A stretch of 64,000 nt of DNA, taken from the NCBI GenBank assembly GCA_008508345.1, contig QNGE01002983.1:1-64000 (forward strand), given 5' to 3'. This DNA comes from Paragonimus westermani. Its lineage: Eukaryota; Platyhelminthes; Trematoda; Plagiorchiida; Troglotrematidae. Of this stretch, positions 26,750 to 38,330 are shown piece after piece (positions within the stretch are counted from its first letter, which is position 1; the number at the start of each line of letters is the position of its first letter). A program made the translations under genes and the position numbers. The notes under the pieces were generated by a model. That model did no database searches, was not told the origin of the DNA, and was given only the letters and a program-made list of their open reading frames with translations.

Positions 26750-26827
26750 GCTACTGCGTTGTTACCACCGATTTATAAGCACAAACATTTTGATTAGTGT
26801 TTCATTTTGATGTGTACATAAGCTTAT

Positions 26828-29035
26828 AGGACCATCGGATCCGTTCTCGAATGATCAGATCCGAAAACATCACTTATAAAATGTGTCCATGCATATCGTT
26901 AATAAGAGCTGACTGAAGGTACAGTCAACCACGTGGTCATCTTCGTGTGTGGATGGCCACCGACTTAATCACAAGTCAAATGAGTAAACACTAGACTGAG
27001 CACATCCGTTAAAATCGTCACCAAAATGACATGGTTGGTAATACTGGGTTGGTCTAATTCTATGAAACAATCTAATGTCCACTGTTCAGACTGCACAAAA
27101 ACCGATAGCTTTCTAGCTACTAACAGATAAACTAGTGCGGTTTCACCGCGAACAAACCAAGAGAGTTTCAAGTACCCTTAAAGTCACAGAATTTTATTCA
27201 CATTTTCAGTTTGAATTTAAGATCTGTTCACCAGGCTATGTATAACGATCCCTTCATTTCAGACATAGCAACTCATAATAACATAGTACGTATAACAATT
27301 CCAACTGAATTTAACGTTCAATAGAACGAATGGGTGAAAGAGCATGGTATGAACAACGAAAATCAAATATATATCGTACAGAGTGTTTTCGGATAAAGCG
27401 ACTTCATCTCATTCGCGAGTATATCCATTGAATCGGGCCTGGTAGGCTTCAGTGAAGAGGTGACCATGTTAGAGATGAGAAAGGGAATTTAAATGTACTA
27501 AACAATGACAGGCTGTTAAGGGCCAGATAGTGTCATGCAAACCAGAAGCTGCATTGCCCCTTTGTGACGGGTCTTAGTATATAGGTATGTAGTGGGGTCA
27601 AAAGGTGAGGTCAAACAAACAAGTGCGCGGTAATTGAAAGAGTAGTATTCTTACCTTAGTGCAGAAGGTTCGGAGAATATTGTCTCAACTTGATGTATGT
27701 CGACATTATATCAGATGAAATTGTTAAAGGGAATGGACCAAAAAAGGACCGTTCGCAACGAATGAATTTGGGTGTGCAGAAGTGATATTCCAACTGGACT
27801 TAACTGGACATCAATGACAGAATGGTCTGTGTGGTTATATTGTAGGGTATGCAAGCAAATTTGACTGTAACTACGTGTGTCACCATTTTGATCTTAACCT
27901 TGTCTCATATAGAATGAATATGCTGATATTTTTGTTGGCATAATTCTGCATTTTCGGAAGAATGGGTAGCGTTTTGAGCCGATGCAGAGAAGGCTTACGC
28001 GAGTAAGTTCTCTTCAAACGGCAGGACGGGTCGCCAGGTGAAGTTCACGGCGAAGATTGTATGAATACATTATCATTCATTAGGTCAAAGTTCAGATGAC
28101 TTGCACTGATGCTCAGATGGACAGCCCGGCTTCATTTCGCAGAGGCAGTGAATTAATCGAAGTTTGGCGGAATTTTAATCAACACTTGTTGATCAGCCAA
28201 TCATTGTTCAGTCCTATATGAAGTCAAGCATCATCGTCCGATTGCTCTGCGCGTTTGTTTTGCTTTGAATAACAACTCAATTTGTGGGTGACTATGGTGA
28301 TCGACTTCCACTGTGTGAATACACAGCGTGAGCTCACCAATTTTCGGAGTGTATTTTATTAGTTCATGTATGAATATTTTATTGACAGCTTCAGCTGCAA
28401 ATTATCACCCTTCTGACGCCAGTTGGAAAATTGTGGTTTAAACATGATAATCACTTGTCATGTAATCGTGAACAGGTATGAGAATTACTTATATGTTCGG
28501 GTACCTTGTACAAAATAAATTCATCATACTGATTTTCTTTGGCGCCGTGCAAGGCACTATTTAGTATGCATACAGTTCTTTTTGATGTTCTCGGGACTAC
28601 AAGCGGTATCGTGTTTTTCAAGTTGTCTCAACTGAAGTTATGTTCCTCACAGACTACGACGGACTCGGTACTGAAATGAGCCACTGCCAGGTGTTTGAAT
28701 CGACCATTTTTCGCATTATGACTGATTTTTTCGCAATTTCCAAGAGAACCGATTGTTTTGAATCTAAACATATCTCTTTGGGTTCCATGTTCTACAATTT
28801 AACATTTGCATAAGCCCATCCAAACAGAAAAGCAGGACAGTCGCTCGTCATAATTATGTGGACTATGACGTGAAATCATACAATTTGGTTGTCAGCTAAT
28901 GGGATCAGTGAGTACGTCATCTTAGAAGCAGCATGGGGTCTGGGTAAGAAGGTGATTTCACAGCATGTGGACTACTTAATTAGTGCTGTCATTAATCCCA
29001 CTACGCTGACGCAAGGAACACCACCCACAAAATGG
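26828..29035. other. 2,208-bp unique spacer between the inverted arms
   Basis: The spacer is flanked on both sides by the 10-bp palindrome ATAAGCTTAT, which belongs to the arms. It holds no recognisable gene; the best frame is 67 codons on the minus strand (26965-27171, ending in a TGA, no recognised domain). Two short segments match the arms: 27361-27381 and 29012-29039, both listed separately. Otherwise I see nothing in it. Confidence 0.85.
27361..27381 (+). repeat. 21-bp exact match between spacer and arm
   Basis: This AT-rich 21-mer, ending in ATCGTACAG, is identical to 30460-30480 in the right arm and therefore to the reverse complement of 25383-25403 in the left arm. The flanking bases do not match. 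It is longer than expected by chance in this window, though the AT-rich core weakens that. Confidence 0.7.
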
Positions 29036-29039
29036 ATAA
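29012..29039 (-). repeat. 28-bp diverged copy of an arm segment at the inner junction
   Basis: 25 of 28 positions match 29280-29307 in the same orientation, and all three differences are transitions. It overlaps the first four bases of the right arm. Read on the minus strand it encodes IHFVGGVPC, where the arm's open frame encodes TRFVGGVSC, so the reading frame is preserved. Confidence 0.6.
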
Positions 29040-29113
29040 GCTTATGTACACATCAAAATGAAACACTAATCAAAATGTTTGTGCTTATAAATCGGTGGTA
29101 ACAACGCAGTAGC

Positions 29114-29488
29114 TCATCCAGATTGGGAGGTGGAACAACCAAAACGATGAGCAACATGCTGGTGGGTAGGTGCTTTTAAACAGTTCAACTTCCTTGGTTG
29201 TATAAACGGAAGCCCATCAGTTTTGGTGAAGCCGCAGTGACGGATCTTAACCTTTTTCTTTCGTAACACACTATTCATACAAGAAACACCACCCACAAAA
29301 CGGGTAATACAATTCTCAGTGTGCTCACAGGTTTCCACTGCCTCCATGTAACCTATCTGGCAGACACTGAAAACCAACCTCACGATCATCTTGTCCGCTG
29401 AAGTCAACACCCAGGCAAATTGGTCAGGACTGCTACCGCCTGATCTGCTTGTCAGTTGGAGTCTGCATGTAATCGGCGTGGAATCTGT
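29114..29488 (-). other. 125-codon open frame of unknown nature (right-arm copy)
   Basis: This is the identical mirror of the frame at 26375-26749, so it adds no independent evidence of selection. The two copies point towards each other across the spacer. Confidence 0.25.
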
Positions 29489-30184
29489 TTAACGAATCCA
29501 TCCTTTCTGTGCCATCTGGCTGATCTTAATTCGTTCCTGTTGTCACTCTCACACAAACCATGTATGTGTGGATAGTATGTGTGTTTTGGTGTGTAGTACA
29601 GGTTCACTTGTCGGGATTATTCAGAGTCTCAAGAGGGGTTTGATGGTTGATACCACTTATGGGGGATGCGTTCGCGGTAAACTATGGTTACGTATTTTCC
29701 TGTGTGAACGATAGGTGCTGAGATTTGCAGGTAGTCTCACTTGCAAGGTGTGTTGTCCATCTCATGCTGGGTGGGATCCGTGGATAATCGCTGTTGTAAA
29801 ATCACTGATCTACGGAGTCCAGTGAGTTTAATGTAAATGAACCGACTTATTTTCAATTGAGTTAATGTCTATGAAAGCTTATGCTGCTGAGCTGTATCCG
29901 TTGAGGAGAATGCTCTTCTGGTTTGAAGCACTGTGTAATTCAAGTTGTACCAAACACAGTATAATAAGGCGTTAACTCTAACATCGGGGTCTGAAGAACC
30001 AAGTGAAAAGACGTACACTCAAGCTCAGCCTCAGCGTTTTGGGGCCAAGGGGAGTTTTGGTCTTAGTTCTTCACTATAACGTTTTCCTGGAGTGTCAAGC
30101 ATTTTTAGGGAATTAACTGATTCAGTTTTTTAGTCTAACTCGGCTCTAATAACTGTAAAGTACAGTCTCCTACTATAAAGATAC

Positions 30185-30257
30185 GGAATCGAACCTGAGC
30201 TTCTTCTTGTTTATGAGATTTGAGAGTTAGCCGGAAAGCGAATCAACCACGAGGGTT
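30185..30257 (-). mobile_element. tRNA-like SINE head inside the right arm (candidate)
   Basis: This is the mirror of 25606-25678, with B box GGTTCGATTCC on the minus strand at 30185-30195. See the left-arm entry for the argument and its weakness (A-box spacing). Confidence 0.4.
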
Positions 30258-30714
30258 GTGCCCTGGCTGGTGGATAGTCTAGTGATATAATAGTTCTTAT
30301 TGTGTAAATCCTAAAATTTTTGACAAATTGCTTTACAGGTGGTTTGGGCACGATTCCACACATTATCTAAAAGATCCAGTATATAGTGTAATCTTATTGG
30401 AAGCAAATCCACAAGAAGGACGGGTGTTTATAGTGTTTTGATCACCGACTTATGTGGCTAATCAAATATATATCGTACAGCACTAGGGACAATAACATTG
30501 TTTAGTATTCTGGAATCAGCTTTGTTACAGATTAAATACAACTCTTATTTTCCGTAGTAGTATCTAAATTTAGTGCTCTTCACTAGCGCAGTTCACTGCC
30601 GAGGTCCGGTGTTGATTTTCTCGGTCTTCATATATGTACGTAGTGAGCATGAGTGTGCTGGTTTTAATGCAAGAATAACGGAGACAAAATCTTTTATAAA
30701 ACTAATCCAGCTGC

Positions 30715-33700
30715 ACAAGAACGGCAGCCCACCAGCCAGAAAGCTAATATTGATTGCTTCTCTGTTCGTTAAAAATAGCTGGCCTTAGTGAACATGTTGA
30801 CAAGTGACCTGTAGCCTTCAAGGTTGACCTTGGGTTTTGGTTGTCTATGTTTTTTATAGGCCGATGAACACTTTAACGGACTACTTTTCAAACTAGCACT
30901 AACTTCGAGCTTGAGTTTCGTTCCAAAGTTCATAAAAAGTGCATGCCCAAGTTATGTTCGAGGGTAGAAAGTCCTGAGTATCGTACTGGTGAGACAGGCG
31001 CCTACTGACCAACATAATTAGCATCACGCTACTAGCATGGCTGACTAGTCTTTCAATGATGGTCCGTTTTGCAAGAATCACTATAATTCACTGGACTAGC
31101 TTCTTCGATGAATACTTTGATTAGTAATTGATAATCGATAAGAGTCAGTTTGGCTGCAAAGTGTCTGATCATTTCCACCAACTGATGAGTCAACCTATAA
31201 CTAAATGAACACAGAGGTACTGCTACACTCTTGTCAGCCAACGATCGTTAATTTGTTGCTCATGGAAAGTTTTCTTGCAGCATTGCATTACGTTCATTGC
31301 CACGTGTCTCTACACACACCATTCATTAACGCCTGTCTTGATGAAAGGGTCCGTGCATATCACCTTCTGGATAGTGTCCAGTGTACCTGATTGCACGGAA
31401 TGGACAGACACAACTGGCACACGTCGGTGAATCAGCAAAATGATGCTTTATGATTTAAAGGAAAGGCGAAACAGTCACCGGTTTAGTGGCTGCCGATATA
31501 TCAGTAGGAGGTAAATTATTGGCAAGTAATAGAAATATCTGAAACCTTAGAAGCAGAATGAGCCTTGAATATTACTCAGCAATTTTGTGAGTAATATGAA
31601 ACGAGTGATGTAACCGGAAGGGTGGCAGCTGAAGCCGTGTGTACGTTTGAACAGATTCACTGACGCTGTGTGACGAGCAAGGGATGCAGAGACATGTCAG
31701 CTTGGTCTCGTCCAATTTAAACAGCTCGGTTGAGCCGAAATGCTTCATTGTCATCCGTGAAAAAACGAGCATGATTTGATTAAAAAGTCGTCTTAGATTG
31801 GGAAGCTGAATTTATTGTCAACATTGAATTTACGCTGAAATGATCAGGAGAGCATGGAGAATATTATCAGGAGTATCCAGATGTTGGTGGTATTGAAGAA
31901 AGCTTCTTGAATTTTCAAGGTAGTGACGGAAAAATTGGACAAAAAACATTGATGTCCAAACCATGAGGCTGTATAGTTTCTCATCAAGAGGTTATATTTC
32001 ATCTTGTGGATAAACTGAACTTAGTAGCTCATCTTCGATGCCCCACTGATAAATATACTCTAGGCGAGCACAAAAGATGACGTTTTATCAGTGGCAACTG
32101 AACCAAAAATTCAAGTTTAAACTATGACAGACCAAATCCAAGTGGTCATCCGACCACAGGCTGTTTTGCAAAGAAAGGTGAATGGGCAAAGTAGAGCTTT
32201 AGTTGACCCGGCCGTCAAATTATTAATAATAGGTGAGTATAACCTGTGGTTGAATCGCTGTACGTGAACACGCCAGCTACTCAAGTTCCTGCACTTTGGA
32301 ATCCATGCAAAATGTTTTATCCCACGAATTACGTAGATTGCTATGCCTTCCAAAAAATCAAGTTGATCTTTGAATAGAATTACTCATATCAAATAATCTG
32401 TGTTTCCTAAGAAAGCATCCAGGCATTGTGTTCGTAATATCGAAAGCGTTGAACCCACAATGGTTTCGTAATTGTCACACGCAGTAGGCAGTTTGTAAAC
32501 CGACTGAAGCAAAGGCTACGATTTAACGCTTGACTCGACGGTTGACGATATATTTCTTTCCAGGTCAATCACAAGCACGCCATTTCACGCTGTTCACGGT
32601 CATTCCATATCAAGCCTATTAGAGTGATCCAGTCGAAAGTTGGTCTCATTCACCCATAAACACCCACGTGAATAGCAGACACACGTGTACAGGAGTTTAT
32701 GCGTATGGTCGGTTGTTACTCGTTAATCCCAGGATTGAGGGGTTCAGCTCTTGCATGCTTCAAACAGATATGAAGGTGGATAGGAACGCAACGTTTTTCG
32801 ATCCTGCGTGTCAGGCTTGCTTTCTACAGGTGAACAGAGAAGCGGACGTACAAACAAACAAGCAAGCAATCAATGAACCAATGAATGATTCGGTCACATT
32901 TTCGTTGTTGTCCTGCGTCCAAGTTTCATGTTCGTTACGTTCACTTCCGCATAATTCAATTCTACGTCCATGTATCTGAGAGGCAATTGAGTTTGTCGGA
33001 CTTGCTGCTTGAAGAGAATGGAAGCTTTATCCCATAAAATGTGAATAAATTAGAACAAATTATCTGAAAGCAAAACGGTTGGATTTCACTGATGTATGCA
33101 GTGGATGTATATATATATGAAAGATCGAATGCATAGGTTTCCACTGCCTGTGTGTACCTGGATGTATACGTATTTGAGTTTGTGTTTGCATGTGAGAGCC
33201 GAACTGAATGAGCGAATGAATAAAAATGCTGGGAAAACTCGTACAAATTATTTATTTACATTGCAGGTGGAAAATCGGCATATAGGTAATATGATTTATA
33301 ATGTCATCTAATTAGTTGAGACAGTACGTGAAAATGAAACTTAAACTTAAATGCACACGGAGCCCATGAATTTTAAAATGATAAACAATTGAATCAATGA
33401 ACGGTAAGTTAGTTTTTAGTGCGACGGGGTGCTTTTCAACAAGAGGGCTTGCCTAATTGTGTACGTCTGTTTCCGTGTGAATTACGTTTCATTGGAATCG
33501 CGGTGTAATGTTGAATGTCATGACACTACGAGTAGGTCACCCAGGTCATCTTGAAAAGAGTTCTGTTGGATATCGGCGAATGGGGCTTTGTATCATAGCG
33601 TTTCGATCCAAATACGGCACGATGAATAACCGTGAGCAAGTATTAAACGTATGTTCCGCTTATTCAAGGCAATGCAACATTTCCAACCTGACAAACGCGC

Positions 33701-36700
33701 AAGAAAGATGCATTTTCTTTTGCAGTCACCGGAAATCTCTCTCATTATCACCAAAGTCAGTAGCATATGTAAGGAATCCTATAGTTTCCAACATACTTCT
33801 GTATACTCGTGAAAACCCACCAAGTGCAGACTTCTCTTAGCATCCGTCAACCTTATGCGTAGCTGTAGTAGTGAAAAACCTGAAGCGTGTTGATGTTTTG
33901 TCATCTCACGTAGTTCGCTGATATTTCCCGTGTTTAACACGAAATCTATCCTTTGAAAAATCACTCAAGATTTTTTGATCAACTATTATCAAGTAAAGTT
34001 TTCTTGTGTTCCCACGTACCTAACGCACTGATCAGTCGGACAATTGCTTATTGAAATTGTCCGGTTGTGGGTTTGGCTGGTAGTCAGCTAAAGAACTTCT
34101 CATCCATCGCCCGGTGAGTTTCAAGTGATTATCATTTAATTCACTTGGTGAGAGTTCATGCTCAGGGCGATCACTGAATCAACCATTTCATTCAGCTATA
34201 AACCATGATGGTCACCGTAATTGAATTCCCTATTTTATTTATACCACACATTTCCTAAGTCTTCAATTATTGTTACTGAGTAGTTTCTAGTGAAACAGGG
34301 TTAAATGGTCTGTTACCTAATTTGACTGGTTGACCACATTCCTGAGGATTATGTTGTAGCTGTTTCGCCTGTCGTGAGTAGAAATAATTCGCATAAGACT
34401 GTCACTAGAAACTGCGGTTTCAAACGAAACGTTTTTTCGAATATTTTCAGTAGGTGGGCTGGGCTGTTACAAGTAAACAAAGAGCTACGGGGTTCAAGAG
34501 AATTTCGGATATTCATTCGAACAAATGATTATGCAGCTACTATAACAATTCTCCATTTTCTGAATGAACACATTTCCCGTAGTTTGTAGTTTCCTGCTAG
34601 AAACCACTTCTCACTCTTGATATACTGCGATGCTTGTTATGTGTAACTGTGAGCAGCGCTATTTGGATCAGAGTTTGGGCAAATACAAGTATTTTTTCAA
34701 CGTGAGGATAACAACTAAATTTTTGCACTAGTTCTTTACGCGGTGGGTCTAATGATGAAAGCACTGTTGGTGTGCTGTCTTTACAGAAGGCATCGGAATA
34801 TACCGTACCAATTATCGCCGAGATGATTTGTTGATGACTTGAACGAAATGGACTTACTGGTCATGGGTTATGTTCATCAGCCGGAGCACACATGCCCACG
34901 AATATAGCTTAATCTGATGTTTAAAGATAGGAAGCAGCATACGGTTATCCACGAATAGTTTAGTTTTATCAATAACATCATTGTAAACGTTCATTTGTTT
35001 ATATCTGAATTATTTATTCGTCTACTTGTACCTAACCCACAGGTTTTCATTCAATGGGTTACATCAAACAAGCAAGCTAGATCCCCTCTGGGTCTCTAGT
35101 CTAATGACAGTATAATCGCTCTTTCTGGCGAGTCGTTTCTAGGTGTCTAATTCACGGTGCAAAGATAATGTCCTGTTCGCCTCAGAAAACTTGAAACTAC
35201 TAAAAGGTCACCAGTGAACTAATGAATACTTAGCATTTATTAATGCCGTTTTGAAGCACTAGTCTGAAGAACTTTTTGAATTCGTTTAGACACAAAAAAT
35301 GTAGTACATCAGTGCAATTATTTGATTGCAAATGTTTTATTAGATTGCTACACACAGGTGAAGAGTATAAGACGAAGTTTGGTGGCATAACTTATCAGAA
35401 CGTACAGACACTCTCATTCAGACTTAGTTCACTTGGGATCTAATTTGTAAAATAATGTCGATTTTTTTAATTTTAAAACGACATTGGTGATCCGTTTTTC
35501 ATAGCTACCGCTATACTTATGTTCACAGTAGTTGTTACATGATTATTAATTTCTAGAAGTCTGGAACGTTCTAAAGAAGTGAACGGAAAAGATGACTGGA
35601 TCAGTTGCTGAGTCATGAGAACGTTATCGGGCATCAAAATACCTCAGCATCGAATAGCCTTAGTCGAAAAATCGATCTGAATGCTAAAGGTGTGGAAGCA
35701 ATATCGGTGTCATTGTTTGGCACTGATAAGCGCATTTTGAATAGCTTGACCCAGAACTGTGTGAACAGGGTCCATTTATTCGTGAACATTATCATTCCTG
35801 GCAAGCAAGGTTCACTAATCAAACTTCAATCAATGGGGACATTTTTGGTGATCATTTTCTCATCAGAAATATTAGGTTAAACTTCCAGCTAATTCAATTT
35901 TACAAACTACACTTGGGTGACGACAAAATCAAGCATGTAAACTTGAATTAATGGGAGGCTTGTCGGAATGAGATAGACAAAACGGTTAATGAGTTTGCAG
36001 TAAGTTTTTTAATCCTACAGGGCACTATGTCAGCTTTTGTTCGTTGAGAATTAAAGAATGATGGATATTCGGTTGGTTGGCAGTCGTCGGGAAACAGGAT
36101 GTCAGAACAAGATAAGACAGTCTAGGATGGTCTCGTAATGTAGACTACAGATCAGCGTTCAAGATTTCATTAGCGAACTGTTAGGTTGATCAGGATGTAA
36201 TGTAAAAACAATTTTGCGTGCCAATAAGTCAAAACTGTCATGAAAAACAGGCACTTTTGAAATGGAGGTCTCTGGCACTGTTTGTTTAAGAAGACACACG
36301 ATCGAGCGAATGTATAAGCTGACCTTTATAGTAATCACAAAATGTTCTATTACGTGTGAGGCACGACAAACGTCTACAGAGTAACTTCGGGAACAGAGTG
36401 GTTTGCGGTTGGTGGCTGAAAAAATACAGTCCAGATCAAATTCTATTCTAACAAAGGTGAATTTCGTACGGATGGTTTTATTCATAGCCACTGTTATTGG
36501 GTGAAGCAGCCAAAGTGGCTTCCGTTGTCTCAGAAACGCTTTTACCTTTTAGTGTATGTTTATGGCAATTACACTAGTATACTTATCGATTACAAAGGAA
36601 TCCATTTGTGAGAAACGCAGAATTCAAAAGAGTCCAGATAAAAGAAAGGATGGTGCACCTCACTTGAAGCCGACTCCACGATTTGAGCTACATGATGAAG

Positions 36701-38204
36701 CAAGGTAGTTGCGAATATAACACCAGAACTCTGTTAGGTCAGTCACCAAATTTGCTCTTGGTATCCAAGACTTAACGTATGTGATGGACCACATCAACGT
36801 TAGCTTGAACAACTAGCATTGAAGCGAAAACAGCAAAATTAGTTCCGAAACATTTTTGTTACGAAGTCTGAAAAAAAGACGGGAAAACAAATGCACTAGG
36901 CACAAGTATTTTACACTTGCTCATCAGTATCAAATTTACGGTAACGTGCATAGGTTTTTAACAGAGAAGAATATATGGTGTAGGGTGGATAGTAATTAGG
37001 TGGGTTAAGAAAGGTAACTATGTCCAGGATAGCGTCAGGCAAATAGATAAATCTTTATGAGCATATGAAGCACGCCTAAATCGATTGAGTTTGAACAATC
37101 CAAGAAGAACCTTAAAGGATTCAATATGCAAAAACTGATTTGATAGCTTGTCCAGTGGTCTTGGCGGGGGACATTGGTTCTTTGCATTCTTCAGCAATTT
37201 TTTAATTCTCTGATAACACAAGCTTCTGCATTCATTCAGGTAACTCCTCCTTCACTCTGAAAATTATGCGCATCCCGGTTCTGCTTGTGCAGCGTCCCCC
37301 GAAGTTGCGTATACACTGACTACATAATGTGAGATGGCAACGGCAGCTTAATCTTGTTTGATGGAAGGCACAGACATTTTCTCACTCAGAGTTCGGCTAC
37401 GTTTAATGTTCGTTTATTCGAATTTGTTAGTCGTCCTGTTGTTTGATGCACACTGTAATTAACTTCAAAATGCAAATCTGTGTGAATTTGCTCTTTTTCT
37501 CATAGCTGCCATCTGTTAGGATGGCGGTGTCAGTTTATCGTGTATTTCCGCGAAACTTTAAGAATAACCAACGGCTTGTAGTAGGGATGTGATCAAATCT
37601 ACTTCCCCCAAAAGACTGCCCTGTATGCGGATTGGTCTTGCTCGTGGTGTCAGCATATTCATCAGCGCCCGCTTCTGTTGAACTGGTGCGAAACTGCTCA
37701 ATATTAAGTTTTGGCTGGCTTATGCAGTGGCGCTCTCCTACCGGCGACTTAACTGTATATCTGAAAGCCACAAATAACCATCCCAGACTCCTACGTTACC
37801 TTCAGATTTGAATAACACTAACCTAAAGAGTGCGCTGGATTATCTATTGTTCGTTTTCGAAAGACTGAGTATCAGCATAACAACGACAGAGGATTCGCAC
37901 TATGTCCACCTTGCTAGGTCCGAGACTCATACAATAATCATGAACGTAACAGCCGGAGTGGGCGAAAAAATCGGTCAAAGATGACTGGTGGCTGCGTGTT
38001 TCCTAATAGCCATGTAGGTGCGGTTGCAAAGTCCCAGTGCAACTCAGGTGAGCAGCTCTAGTCAGTCCGTCAGCAAGAAAGATGCTTTATCCTAGTTTCT
38101 ACCTGTTGCCAAGAAATTAGTTCTAACAAGTGAGTTCTCGAGTTTTCGCCCATGTCACCGTCATACGTATCCGACTGCACTGCTCTGATCTAGCAGTCGA
38201 AAAT
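30715..38204. other. unrecognised non-coding stretch
   Basis: No gene or known repeat is recognised. Frames up to 110 codons (33508-33840 plus strand, 36159-36491 minus strand) have no recognisable domains. One neat hairpin at 34037-34063 is listed separately. A short TA run lies near 33109. Confidence 0.6.
34037..34063. repeat. 9-bp perfect stem hairpin
   Basis: CGGACAATT (34037-34045) and AATTGTCCG (34055-34063) are exact complements around a 9-nt loop. There is no T-run or other context suggesting a role. Confidence 0.45.
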
Positions 38205-38330
38205 ATTTTATCGGCAGTTAGACACCCTTGCCGCACCGTCATTGAGACTCCGAGTTTGAATCGGTGACTGCGTAACTATCAGCAGATGAGCAGCTAACAA
38301 CCTCTGCTGTCCGACTTGCTTACTCATCAT
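38205..38330 (+). mobile_element. tRNA-derived SINE head (candidate, third family)
   Basis: TCGGCAGTTAGA (38211-38222) resembles an A box. AGTTTGAATCG (38253-38263) resembles a B box. The start-to-start spacing of 42 bp matches a tRNA gene, and the intervening CCTTGCCGCAC and GAGACTCCGAG are typical of tRNA-derived heads. The B box is one transition away from consensus. The 3' limit is a guess because no second copy is present to align. It is unlike the 13.5-kb and 25.6-kb heads. Confidence 0.35.

Larger units (their letters stand above)
25149..26827 (+). repeat. left arm of a perfect 1,679-bp inverted repeat
   Basis: Every base of this arm is the reverse complement of 29036-30714. Paired coordinates always sum to 55863, with no indel, and I found no mismatch when comparing line by line. 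The outer edge lies one base outside the palindrome CAGCTG (25150-25155). The inner edge coincides with the end of the 10-bp palindrome ATAAGCTTAT (26818-26827). The arm contains a tRNA-like SINE head (25606-25678), a TATAAAAG (25165-25172) and a 125-codon open frame (26375-26749). Total identity in a genome whose other repeats are clearly diverged means a very recent event, gene conversion between arms, or an artefact. Confidence 0.95.
29036..30714 (-). repeat. right arm of the perfect 1,679-bp inverted repeat
   Basis: This is the exact reverse complement of 25149-26827. Its inner edge starts at ATAAGCTTAT (29036-29045). Its outer edge ends one base after CAGCTG (30708-30713). Sequence beyond 30714 is unrelated to the sequence before 25149; the only shared flanking bases are a trivial ACA. 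With the spacer, the whole unit is 5,566 bp. Confidence 0.95.

Noticed and set aside
25149..30714. Reading the inverted repeat as a classic DNA transposon
   Set aside because: No transposase-like frame is present in the spacer or arms, and the flanks share only 3 bp (ACA), so no convincing target-site duplication exists.
31188..31220. CTGATGAG motif suggestive of a hammerhead ribozyme core
   Set aside because: There is no GAAA partner or flanking stems at suitable positions. The same holds for the CTGATGA motifs near 7648 and 42048.
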